A stretch of DNA of 64,000 nt, from positions 360,255,750-360,319,749 of the forward strand of contig CM062814.1 of assembly GCA_031772625.1 (NCBI GenBank), read 5' to 3'. This DNA comes from Pinus tabuliformis (Eukaryota; Streptophyta; Pinopsida; Pinales; Pinaceae). Below the pieces are notes generated by a model. That model saw only the letters and a list, made by a program, of their open reading frames with translations. It was not told the origin of the DNA and did no database searches. Of this stretch, positions 35,756-46,800 are shown piece after piece. Position 1 is the stretch's first letter; each line of letters starts with the position of its first letter. Both the position numbers and the translations under genes were made by a program.

Positions 35756-36876
35756 TAAACATTGGTAGAGCTTGTTTCACTTACAGCGCCTAAACAAAAC
35801 AAACTATGATCTTTATAAAGCATATTGAGGAATTCACTCTCAACCAAATCATCATCATCTCTATTAGAAGCCTTTTCCAAATCACTGTGTCTTTCTTGTT
35901 TATGTTCATGAGACACTTGAGTGTCACCATTCTTCTCCAAACAGGAATCAACAGAAACTGATTACTGACCCTGTGAAACACTTGTGCCATTCTCCATCCT
36001 ACTGTCCTCTTCTCTAGATGTCAAAATATTCACTTCATAACTCTTATTTCCATCCAGTAATTCTGACAGATTGCCATCGCTCATCTCCACCCGGTTCTCA
36101 ATAACTGTGAACTCAATATCATCCTCTAGACTAACAAATTTATTATCATTCTTCGAAGCAACCTCTCTAAATATACAACTAGATCAATACCAATGACTGA
36201 TTGGAGGGACTAAGCTGCTTTTTGCTTCAAGAGAAAATAAGGATGCCAAACTGGACCCCTTCACATGTTCTGACGGTTGAACTTGCATGCTAGTTGTAGA
36301 AGGGCTCTCATTAACAGGGTCTTCTAGGCACAAACCAATTATATGTTCATGATTTATCTCGGGTGCAAATATGGAGTCAGATACATGACCTCCTAATGCA
36401 CATATTGATGGACTTATAGATTTCTTTGATAATCTGTCACGAAAATGTACATCACCAGCACTTTTTGGCGATTGCCACAACTCCTTGTTCAAGATCATAG
36501 AACAGAATTTCACAATTAAAGTTCTTCCTTTAACCTTACTGGCAAGCTTAAAGCTTGTAGTCTAGCTTCTGGGCTTTGCATTCTCTCTATCATCGGTTAT
36601 AAATTCTGGAAGCCATTTGTTGAGATCAAGTCGATGCTTCGCAAAATCTAAGCCCTCGACATCCAATGCAGTCACAAAAAGAGTGAAATTTTTATAACTA
36701 TAATGCATACCTTAATCGGGTTTTTTGTTGCCAAATATGGTGGAAGCATGGTGGAGAGTTCCTTCAAATTCTACAGTTCCTTGAGAAATAGTAGCAGGGT
36801 TTGTCTATACCTCTCTATTTCTTCTCCTCCAACAGATAGAAACACGAGAGCCATTCATGCTTTCTAGAAGTCCCTC
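35745..36876 (-). pseudogene. PMI1-like NT-C2 protein, N-terminal fragment
   Basis: One continuous minus-strand frame of about 375 codons with only five stops (TAG, TAA, TAG, TGA, TAA). It opens LLESMNGSRVSICWRRRNRE, then TISQGTVEFEGTLHH and FVTALDVEGLDFAKHRLDL, ending the first part at KVKGRTLIVKF. That is the course of an NT-C2 domain as in PLASTID MOVEMENT IMPAIRED 1, which in Arabidopsis acts in light-driven chloroplast movement. The rest is an acidic linker with DDIEFTVIENRVEM and VESEFLNMLYKDHSLF, both matching PMI1 landmarks. PMI1 proteins are roughly 840 residues; the C-terminal half is missing at the duplication junction. Stops where PMI1 has Gln and Trp fit C-to-T decay. The lack of frameshifts suggests a fairly recent pseudogene. 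Confidence 0.78.
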
Positions 36877-36879
36877 TCT

Positions 36880-37210
36880 ATTCGGTGTAATTAAAAATTT
36901 TTGGACCTTGGTAATTCTTACTTGCCTCATCTCTTTCTCAAATTATAATCTCTTTCCCCTTCTTTTGATGAAATTGGAAGAAAAGTGCCCAAATTTCTGA
37001 CACTTGAAGCACTTGATGTGGCTCAAGTACTTCTTTCCCTAATTTCAAGAACCTGGCTTCTCTTGCTTCCCTTTTTAACCCTTCCTAGTTCCTCATTTTG
37101 CTCATCAACACCTGCAATAGTATCCAATATTGTCTCCTTCTAGTTGAAGTCATTCCATAGCTTGCTAAAAATGAGAAGCTTTTTTTGGCCAGATGTCATA
37201 GCCAAAATGT
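36880..37210 (-). pseudogene. CCHC knuckle fragment, probably retroelement gag
   Basis: On the minus strand a frame with YLSHIKCFKCQKFGHFSSNF near 36970-37030 carries a CX2CX4HX4C knuckle whose last Cys is Phe. It is preceded by a basic Gly-Arg-rich stretch and followed by Arg/Lys. This is typical of retrotransposon gag (copia or LINE). Too little remains to choose, and no pol is adjacent. Confidence 0.45.
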
Positions 37211-37991
37211 TTCCAAAAAGAACAAGACCTATTTAATGCAATGAGCATTGGGTACTAGCTCTTTACCTTTCACCTACTAATTTTCATCTTCAATGATTCT
37301 TTATAGGTCATAATGTTTCTCGAATTTATGTCTTACAACATTTCCTTTACAACATTTGGTGCAAATGCTAATGTATAGCAAACCAATTAAGCTAACCTAC
37401 TAAATTGAATGACTCATTACACCAATTTATAATCAAAAACCATAACCTCACAATGTGGTAACCATTCCAATATTATACCTAATATTAAATATCATACACC
37501 ATTAAAAAAAATTGACTATACCTTAAAAAACAACATACGATACGTTACAAAACAACATAGGATTACCATATGTAGATGCCATACCCGATGACGCATTAAA
37601 CCTACATACTCCATGAGGCATTAAACCAACATGATAACATGTAGCTTTTGAACATTAAATATAAAGATTTATAATTTAAATAATAAATCAAGAAAGGCAT
37701 AATACCATTAATCTCTATAAAATTGTAATAAATTTTAGAATGACTTTCAAGATAACACGAAGAAGATGATAACTGAAGTAAATACTGAACACTTTTTTAT
37801 GTCATTGACTACACTTTTTTATGGCATTGACTGCAGAATTCTTAATTATTTGAAAAACATCCCTTCTATTCAGTATTATAATTCTTTTTTAAGTAATCAT
37901 TTAAAATATTGTTATTCTTATTATAATGTGCTTTGAAAGATTCACTTATTCTCGTCCTGCGGGCCTTTAATCATTTTAAACATAAATCTAC
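37211..37991. other. AT-rich stretch with no recognisable gene
   Basis: I see no motif or long frame on either strand between the gag-like fragment and the RING-gene flank. Confidence 0.5.
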
Positions 37992-38250
37992 TACGTATAA
38001 AATGATTGAATGGTTATGATGAGTGACATTGTCTTATTTTTACCAACATGATACATTTAAAATGCAGAGATATATTAATAATATAAATTAAAAATGAAAT
38101 AGATATGGAAAGTAAGAACTTATGTACATGGAAAGTAATAAAAGGAATTACAATCTTACATAAGTTATGTTTGGTCAAGCTAGTTGTTAATTTTAAAGAC
38201 GGTTGAAGATAGGGATTCACCGGAGAAGATATATCTGATCCACAAGTACC

Positions 38251-38322
38251 ATAGTGAACAATACCTTGGTTACTGGTACGATTTCCATAACGAACAATAT
38301 CTCGGTTACTGGTACGATTTCC
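38251..38322 (+). repeat. 36-bp tandem duplication downstream of the RING gene
   Basis: Units 38251-38286 and 38287-38322 share the end ggttactggtacgatttcc. It lies in the 3-prime region of the minus-strand gene, inside the segment missing from the other flank copy. Confidence 0.8.
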
Positions 38323-38422
38323 TCTTCGCAGTCTCCTCTCTAACTCAAGAGTACTAAAAATTCACATAAGCTCTATCTGAGAAGCGCTTTACAAAAGTTG
38401 AGAGAGAGACCTTCATGCAGAG

Positions 38423-39304
38423 CTACTGCTGAAACTCGTTTCTGCATAGTGGGCATTGAAGACGAGTATAAAACCATTGCAAAATGCAATGTTCGTGAAA
38501 AATATGACTACAACTCAGTTGTTTTGCAGGCTCACCAATGAAAAATGTATCATGACAAATTGAGCATAGCAATCCCTCACCCTCACCACGACCTTCGCCA
38601 ACGAGCTCTTCGGAAATAACAACGATGAGGGAAGAGTCAACAGCTGAGATGGCAGCTGCCAGCGGAAAATTCTTATGGAGAGCAATATATTGACGTTTCA
38701 AGGAACGATGGAGTTCGAACCCTTCAACCCTAACTTGTATTGAAGGGGAGTCCATCGCCATTCGCAGCAACATCCTTCGAGAATCTGAGAACCTACCACT
38801 CCATACTATTTGCAGGCTCCACACATTTCCGTCTGGGCGGCTCCAATCCTTTATAGTTCGCAACAAAATAATATCAGTGTTTCCCGTCATTACCATTTTG
38901 ACGTCGGATTCGGCTCCTATTGCATCTAACACTCGTATATTCACATAATCAGAAAAGGACTCCAACTCCCAGTCATCACCGTTCGCTTGTCTCATGCATC
39001 TGAAGACTATGGTTGAGATGAAGTGCTGCTGGACTCTATCACTATCCCGGCACACATCATGCGAAACAGCATCAACGTCGCTTTCACATTGCTTTGTTAC
39101 TGGTGCCGTGGCAGGTTCTGATGATGCCCATTGTACACGACTATCCTTTTGGCCCGGTGCCTGCTTTCCTTCAACATATTTATTAACCTTTTCAAATATT
39201 TCCATAGCCAGATCCCTGTAGTTAACCTTTTCAAATATTTCCATAGCCAGATCCCTGTAATCAGTAGGTACGTTATTGCCGCTTCCATTTTGTGATTCTT
39301 CCAT
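38423..39304 (-). CDS. RING-H2 finger protein, probable E3 ubiquitin ligase
   Basis: This is an intact 293-residue frame, ATG at 39302-39304 to stop at 38423. A RING-H2 finger fills the extreme C-terminus: C247, C250 (CSIC), C265, H267, H270, C273, C284 and C287 (CPLC), spacing CX2CX14CXHX2HX2CX10CX2C, all eight zinc ligands present. RING-H2 domains recruit ubiquitin-charged E2 enzymes. The N-terminal 240 residues match no domain I know. There is no signal peptide or membrane segment, so it is probably soluble. Residues near 17-42 hold a 13-residue unit, YRDLAMEIFEKVN, repeated twice. The frame is free of the decay seen all around it, which suggests selection or recent origin. The ATG is the first in frame and lies at the edge of the segment missing from the copy at 7777-9525. 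Introns cannot be excluded but none is needed. Confidence 0.85.
   Translation of the reverse strand: MEESQNGSGNNVPTDYRDLAMEIFEKVNYRDLAMEIFEKVNKYVEGKQAPGQKDSRVQWASSEPATAPVTKQCESDVDAVSHDVCRDSDRVQQHFISTIVFRCMRQANGDDWELESFSDYVNIRVLDAIGAESDVKMVMTGNTDIILLRTIKDWSRPDGNVWSLQIVWSGRFSDSRRMLLRMAMDSPSIQVRVEGFELHRSLKRQYIALHKNFPLAAAISAVDSSLIVVISEELVGEGRGEGEGLLCSICHDTFFIGEPAKQLSCSHIFHEHCILQWFYTRLQCPLCRNEFQQ
39183..39260 (-). repeat. In-frame 39-bp tandem duplication in the RING gene
   Basis: Two nearly identical 39-bp units (39183-39221 and 39222-39260) code for the doubled 13-residue peptide near the N-terminus. The near identity implies a recent slip. The frame is kept because the unit is a multiple of three. 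Confidence 0.9.
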
Positions 39305-39320
39305 GTCCTATGGTACTTTT

Positions 39321-39470
39321 ATTCCCAGAAGATCGTTGTACGAAACGAAAAACAGAGTCAACCAATAAAATCTTCCTCACTTTCTTTAGTTGTAATTTCC
39401 TTTTCGATTGATACTCTCTTTCCAGAAGATCGTTCTACGGAACTAAAAACAGACCCAACCAATGAAACGT
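39321..39470 (-). promoter_or_regulatory. Duplicated CCAAT-containing upstream region of the RING gene
   Basis: Two related 48-50 bp units, about 39321-39370 and 39419-39467, share cagaagatcgtt and end in accaata or accaatg, giving two CCAAT motifs within 165 bp of the start codon. The pair is also present at about 8014 and 8107 in the CDS-less copy. A possible TATA-like ttatatg (minus strand) lies near 39522-39528. The promoter role is inferred from position only. Confidence 0.35.
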
Positions 39471-39780
39471 TACTCGCTTCTTTAGTTACAAAACTATGGG
39501 GCAGGTTTAGTTGGTTTTGTACATATAACAAAAACTTTTGGAGAAATATTTTTCACAGAATGATTTTTACTAGCCGACATATAAAGAAATAATGGTGACG
39601 TCTCAATAATCCCTCACGCATACGTTTGCAAACGGAATGGAACGATGGCACATAAGACTCGATTGGCACTGCAATTTACAATGCATCCATGGATACTGAA
39701 TTTCAGTCGAATTAGCTATTGGAATAAATAACTCATATTTATCAAAGAGTTTTGTAATATTTTTGCATAACTGTAAATAT

Positions 39781-39804
39781 TAATTTCAAATATATTTGAA
39801 ATTA
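39781..39804. repeat. 24-bp perfect AT-rich palindrome
   Basis: The sequence reads the same on both strands with centre atat at about 39791-39794 and arms taatttcaaa and tttgaaatta. It lies in bases that the other flank copy lacks. Confidence 0.8.
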
Positions 39805-40800
39805 GTAAATTCAAAAATATGAGATTTTACAATAAGCTTTAAATTACGACTTTGATATTTCTTTTAAATAAGTATATTTGCGCCTCATACAGTGAACACA
39901 AATATTTAAGGAAATTAACAATAATAATAATATATATACAATTTTTCCTCACATTAGAATTTACATTCTTTTCCTTATATCTATATATGTATATAGAATA
40001 TTTATTTAAAGTTTTATGAGTGTGTCTAGTGTCTAACAATTGTGTACATATGTAAAATGTGTACTTTTGCTTACAAAATCTAATCTATCACGTTAAAGGT
40101 AAAGTAATAAGTCCATCTAACGTGTAGAGTAAAAATAAAATTATTAATTACCATTTTAAATGGTAAAAATGCATTTATTAATAAGGGATGTTCTTTGTTT
40201 TATATATTAAATGAAAACAAATATATAACATTTAATCTTGACATGCTTTATGAGAAAATATTTAGCTCTAGTACCCTTTTTATTGGCAACACAATTTTTT
40301 TATTAGACATAGTCAAACTCTTTAAACCTATTCTTTTTTCCACAAAACTCTTTCATGACACTTGAAATACTAATTAAGAGTAAAGACATATTTATGGAAT
40401 GTGTCATCTTCTTGCCCCTTATACATAGTGTTTGGCTTACATTTTGCCTATGCTTTAGGACATAAGGCCTTTAAATACCTCCTAAAACCAACATAAATCA
40501 AGCATATTTGAGTTAGAGGCAAAAGATGACATATATAGGTCTTATGTGTTGTTTCAATGAACCTCTCCCAAAGCTTCAACATAAGAATATTTCATAAATG
40601 CAAAGGGTCCTTGTCATAAATCCATAACAACTATCAAGAGGTAAAGACATATCAGTGTCATTCAACACATCATAATGTTTGCTAGTAAACCACTCATAAT
40701 CAAGCGATAACCATGAGAGAGAATGTGATACAAATTATAGGTGATTTTCACTGTAATTAAGGGCAGGAGGCATCTTTTAGGAAACTAGGCCTTTGTTATC

Positions 40801-41599
40801 CTCCTCTGAGATTTCTTAGACATCTAGAGACATTCTAGATATATATCATTACACATTAATGCGAATGTAGGATTGTTGAGGATAATTCATTGTGAATAGA
40901 GGTTAGATATGGTTGTTTGAAGACTTGTCCATTATGCTTTAGTTCAAGAGGCAAGTTATATGGTTGTATAACTATTTCTCTCCCATGACTATCTCAATGG
41001 ATTTGAGACCCATCTGTGGTAGAAAACATTTCATAACGAAACATATATTCCACTGAGATGCTAAATACTTCAATAATAGGGCTCATGACATAGTTTCTAG
41101 GAGTTGTTCATGGAACTTGAGGTCAAGAAAGTTACAAAATGTTGAATTAGATGTCACATTGCCGCTTCGGACAATACTGCGAACTACCTACTATGCTCCA
41201 CTAGACCCACAATGTGGACTTTTAGGTTCAGTTGATAGGCTTAGTTACTACATTCCAAATCAGCCCTTCCACATATCCCATCCATACATTACAACTCAGA
41301 GAAAAGAATCAATCATGGGCATTCAACATGAAAATAGTATACATTCCAATTTCATTAGCTTTCTTGACTCAACACAAGCATTAATCGAAAAATTGTCATA
41401 AACACACGATAGCTAGCATTGTCATATATCATCATCATAGTCCTACTGTCATAATCGAAAGTATTACTGACATATATCTTCTGCAATACAAATCATATTG
41501 AATACATAGCTAAACGAGCCTCAATGGATGCAATTCCCTGCATCATGCATCATGCATAGCATAGATAACATGAACCATAGGCTATACAATTTCAAACCT
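40801..41599. other. Unassigned spacer
   Basis: It holds a 94-codon plus-strand frame at 41117-41401 of ordinary composition that matches no family I know. I do not call it a gene: it has no context and its neighbours are repeats. Confidence 0.4.
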
Positions 41600-42325
41600 T
41601 AAAAACATAATTATTCATCATACATAATTGTCTCATGCACCAGTATTCATCATCTTAAAAACTGAGATAGCACATAAGTTTAAGGATGTGACACATAAAG
41701 AGTAAAGAGGAAACATACAGTACATCCCAAGGAGTTGAATAAGAGAAAGGTAAATAAAAGAAGGCCACTTGGAAAATAGAGCACCACCACCCAACTTGGA
41801 ACTCATTACCTCAAGTTCACCCCCGAGCTCAGAGTTCGTGCCATGGATCAACTATCTCATGTTGATATCTTAAATGGGTATTTAATACCCTCTTTAATCA
41901 TATGGTTTCCTTTAGCAACATCCCGCTTTTATATAGATATTTTTATCCATTTGCCTAGGCTTTTCATGGAAAAGCTCACCTTTCTCTTCTGCAAGGCTTT
42001 TTACATAAAAACATTCCTTTCTCTCCTTCAAGGCTTTTATGTTTTTTTTTAAATTAACATATTTCTCTATCTAAGTAACTTAATCGATACTTATCTCCAA
42101 ATCCATTAAGATTATCTAGAATTGGACCTAGAAGTATTATCATGAAAGAAATATCCATTCCCATTCACCAATGGGATTTCATTTGGAATGAACCTCATCT
42201 CTCGATTTCTCATTTTCAAGGAAATTAATTTATCTTTCTTATTTAATGATGAAGTATTTACATTCATTATTACACATGAGACATAGGTTTTCTTAGAGTT
42301 TTACATACAATAGAGGAGTGTTACA
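41600..42325 (-). mobile_element. 3-prime LTR of an older gypsy-type element
   Basis: It aligns with the LTRs at 42982-43838 and 50934-51756 from about 41660 on. The left edge is uncertain. On the minus strand it begins TGTAACACTCC, the usual start of many plant gypsy LTRs. The adjoining bases 42326-42344 give aaatttaagggcgggagta on the minus strand, a polypurine tract just before the LTR. Confidence 0.65.
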
Positions 42326-42981
42326 TACTCCCGCCCTTAAATTTACATCGTCCTCGGTGTATTACTACATCTCACAATTTATTTCCTCGTTCACAGGTAG
42401 TTGTTAATGAATTTCCAGGTTCCCATGGCCTTACCACCTAAAACAGATCTTTCGATATATAGGTTACAAAGGAGTTCTACCGCAATTCTCCTTCCATTTA
42501 TACTTGTAACATTTGTTCAATCAATTCTGTGAGAGACTTTAGATGTGATAAATACAAAACTCAATTTTTTTTAGCACAGTTAATGTGAGGACTTGATATA
42601 ACAATACTACTATTTCAGCAAATGCGATTTAATGTTTCCTTCCATTTAACTATGATTCCTTATTTTCATTGTATTATAATAGGAATAAATTGCATGCTCT
42701 TCCCATGCCTTTTTGTTCTCATCAAACACTTACTTCCTGCAGTCTCCTTGCACTAGTCACAACAAGTGAAACTAGCACCTTTGACCAATAAACATGTATA
42801 AAATATTACCTCAGGTTAACTCATAACCATCAAAATCATAAACCATATGTAGCCATCAATCATAGATCAGAACCATAAATCACATGTATATAAAATGGAA
42901 ATAAAACACAGATACTTATCCTTGAATTACTCCTTCACTTCCACCTTTCTATTTTTTCGGCACACACTCTGGTTCAATTGC
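42326..42981 (-). mobile_element. 3-prime interior of the older gypsy-type element
   Basis: It aligns with 43839-44484, the equivalent part of the younger element, so the two belong to one family. It is interrupted at 42981 by the younger insertion; the sequence after 51756 (gttgccagact) is compatible with its continuation. No coding sequence is seen. Confidence 0.65.
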
Positions 42982-43838
42982 TATCACATAACTCCATGAC
43001 CCAATATTAATAATCACCTACTATGTTCCCATCCCCCAATTTAACTTCGATTAAATTTAGATTCAATAGTCATCACATGCATAATTATTCCATCATCTCA
43101 TGAACAAAGATTATACATGCAAGTACACTCATACACATAAACATTTGACAACATCAAGTGTTATGAACCATGAGATAGCACAATGCAATTATATTCATAA
43201 GTTTAAAGATGCGACAACATAAAAAGTAAGGAGCCACATATATAACATCCCAAGCAATGGAAACAACCTATATTAGTTGAAAGAACCATCACTTGGAAAA
43301 TCGAGCACTGCCACCCAACATACAACTGGCTACCTCCAGTTCACCCCCGAGCTGAGAGTTCTTGTCATGGAACAAATCCTTTTGCTCATATCTTCCATGC
43401 ATATTTAATACCCTCTTTCATGTCATTTAGCAACTTCCCACTTTTAGGTGGATATTTTTATCCATTTGCCTAGGCTTTTCATGGAAAAGCTCACCTTTCT
43501 CTCCCACGAGGATTTTCCCATAAAATCTTTCCTTTCTCTCCTGCAAGGATTTTCTGTAAAACTTAGCATCTTTTTCCAGCTAAGAAACCTAATGGATATT
43601 TATCTCCCAATCCATTAAGCTTATCTGGAATTTTATCTAGAAGTCTTATTGTGAAATAATTATCCATTCCCATTCACCAATGGAATTTCATTTGGAAAGA
43701 ATCTCGTCTCTTGGTATCTCATTTCCCAAGTGGTTAATTTATCTCTATTTATTTAATAATAATGTATTTAATTTCATTGTTACACATGAGGATTACCTTA
43801 GTTCAACAGAGTGTTACATACAATATCGGGGTGTTACA
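42982..43838 (-). repeat. 3-prime LTR of the pol-less element
   Basis: On the minus strand it begins TGTAACACCCCG and ends TATGTGATA (terminal CA changed to TA). It aligns throughout with 50934-51756. Confidence 0.75.
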
Positions 43839-43857
43839 TACTCCCCCAATTAAATTT
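43839..43857 (-). promoter_or_regulatory. Polypurine tract
   Basis: The minus strand reads aaatttaattgggggagta immediately before the LTR start, the normal place and composition for plus-strand DNA priming. Confidence 0.75.
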
Positions 43858-46800
43858 ACATCATCCTCGGTGTATTACTACATCTTACAATTTATTTCCT
43901 CATTCACATGTAGTTGTTTCTAAATTTCCAGGTTTCCATGTCCTTTCTAGCTAAAATAGATCTTCTGATATAGAGGGTACAAAGGACTTCTACTGCAATT
44001 CTCTTTAATTGCTACCTATAACAGTTTCTTAATCAATTGTGTGAGAGACTTTAGATGCCATAAAAACCAAAACTCAATTTTTTTACCACAGTTAATCTCA
44101 TAAGTTGATATAACCGTACTTCTATTTGAGTAAATACGAGTTAATTTTGCCTGCCATTTAACTATGATTCCTTATTTTCACTGTATTATAATAGGAATAA
44201 TTTGCAACCACTTCCAATGCATTTGTGTTCTTGCCGAACACTTGCTTCCAATAGCTTCCCTCCATTAGTCACAAGAAGTCAAGCTAGCACTTTTGGCCAA
44301 TCAACATGTATAAAATATTACCTAATGTTAACTCATAACCATCACAATGAAATAGCATATGTAAACATCAATCCTAGATCAGAACCATAGATCACATGTA
44401 TATGAAACAGAGATAAAACACTACTACTTATCCTTGAATTACTCCTTAGCTTCCACCTTTGTCCTTTTCGTTACACACTCTGGATCAGTTGTCACACTAG
44501 GAAATCACCGAGTGCCTTCTCCCCAACCATGGGTACCTACACATAGTGTGCATAAAACACATATAGTTATACATGTCATATATCATCATGCAATACATGC
44601 ATCCATACCAATAACATTTGTACCGTTTCTACACAGTACCACCTGTACAATGTGTACACAATATCAAATGTCCATAGCATCATCTACACGACCTATACTT
44701 CATAACTATGTTAGTATTATGACAAAAATTCCTTGAATTATTCATATTACCTTTAGGCAAGTCAAGCAAACCATACTCAGTTTTTTGATTGGAGCGTAAG
44801 GAATTAATGAACTTGTTGAACTCCTGCAACCATAGAATAAGTAAATGAATTTTATGTCAAAGTGTTCAAGTTCTTTTATTTAGCTAATCTATTTCATGGG
44901 TCCTATGGTTGGAGGAAAATTTCAGAAAATTAGTACCATAGAGGTAATTATGCATACTACAACTTTATCATAGCAATAACTTTGAGTTTTCGAATTCAAT
45001 CGATCACGAGACCATGTCTTAATAATAGCAGACCATTGACTATCATAGTTAGTCTAGTATGGACTTCAATGTAATACCTAAAGTCTAATAACAACCTTAG
45101 CTTTTTCTTTAGCCAAGAAAATAATTGTTTGGCTCTCAAAGGTACTTCATACTTAAACTAATCATTTGATATGATTTGTTGTTTCTCTTTTTACACTTCT
45201 TCCAACACCTTGTTGGCCATGAATAATTCAACGTATGTCCAAAACCAATTAAAAAATCAGTATGGAAATGCATACATTTCAAATACATGAGTTATAAATG
45301 AGGTTACAATACTCTCAATTCCACACCCATTAATTTTTTAGTCACTATGTGACTCAGGGTGTGAACCTAGGTCATTATAATGTTGATAACCCACCTAACA
45401 CTAAATCATGACCTCATAAAATACAATTCATAAATTGTTTATAAAATAATTTTTATGTTGTTATATTCAAAATATGACAACACTATCAATGCAATTTGAG
45501 AGGTAGAGTTCTCCCATATTGCTTGATAGGAAGTAGTGGTGCAAAACATGCATTTGATATTGTATGATTGTCCATTTATTTGAATAGATTGCTACATACC
45601 CAATATCTTTGTGCACCACAATCCTGATTACTAGTACCACTTAGCCATCATCTTCTTAATATAGTAACAAGTTGTTGCATGATACGCTATCCTCTTTATT
45701 CCTCATCTAGAACATTTTATATTTTCCATTTCACTTGATGTGTGCATTACTTTACTACCATCCTAAGATACTTTGATCAGCATGAGCTATATTAATGTGA
45801 TTTATTTTTTTACCCAATATTTGTTTATTAATTCAGACCGGTCATGTTCTGAATCTAGTGTGTAATAAGGTTTCTCTCGATTGTTCTAATTTGTTTTTTC
45901 ATCTGCATCGAGCTCTACCATATCTAATTTGTTTGTAATTTCATAAAGCATGTATCCTTTGTGTATATGTAGTAGAAGCACATACACCATTTTTATCTTA
46001 TCGCTTCCCATAAGAAGTACATTTGTAAGATCTACCATTCTTCTACTGGAAGAATCTTCTTCTTACTACAAATTTGAAAGGTTCCTATTTGTTAGATATT
46101 AGCATAAGCCCATCTATATCTAGATGGATATTCCTGTTAATGTTCTGAAGGTTGATGGTGCATAGTTTGATTTGCAATAATTTACACATTGGAATTTGAG
46201 TTTGTATTTAATACTATCTTACTACTATTAATCGAGAAACAATAGGAGTTTCTTTTACAAAACCATTATGTCTTTACACTAGATGTACTTTTGGTGTCAG
46301 TCCCATTGACCTTCTTATTAGAGTCATAATTTTTATAGTGTCTTCTCCAACATGCAAACAATGAGTTATATTACATTTGTGCATTTACTTCTCAACTCTG
46401 ACCCTAGTTGCATCTATATTGGAATATAAATTTTGTGATTTATTTACTCAAAATAAACTTGTAGGTTCCAAAGTAGGAATGTCTAATTAAATATGCATAT
46501 TGAGTAATAACCTAGTAAGTTTTAGTTCCCTTCAATAATGCATATTTGAAGAATTTTCCTAATAAGGTGAATTAATGGCTCAACTAGTGGAAAAACCATA
46601 TTCAAAATGCATTGCGTCATTACATGTAGATGCACTAATAAACACAACCATATTAAGTCGAAAGACAATTTTAAAAATACATAGTCTCATGTGCTTAACA
46701 AGATTTCATGGGAACCTTTATGAATAGATTAAACAAAACCTTCAGAATTTGTTCTAGAATGAAACCCACTTAACTAACCATCAACTATTGTTAATGTTGA

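Larger units (their letters stand above)
37992..40800. repeat. RING-H2 gene with its duplicated flanks (complete copy)
   Basis: 37992-38218 and 39303-40800 are repeated at 7777-9525, where the 38219-39302 segment is absent. Compared with the other copy, this one has about 70 extra bases near 39545-39615 and about 85 near 39780-39865, and lacks the 160-bp tandem duplication. The shared flanks cover both the downstream region and the upstream region of the gene, so what was duplicated was a gene-bearing segment or an element carrying it. Confidence 0.75.

Noticed and set aside
41117-41401. 94-codon plus-strand frame
   Set aside because: No motif, repeat or context supports a gene.
42326-44484. 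Apparent tandem duplication of about 1.5 kb
   Set aside because: It is explained by same-family nesting with a third LTR at 50934-51756.
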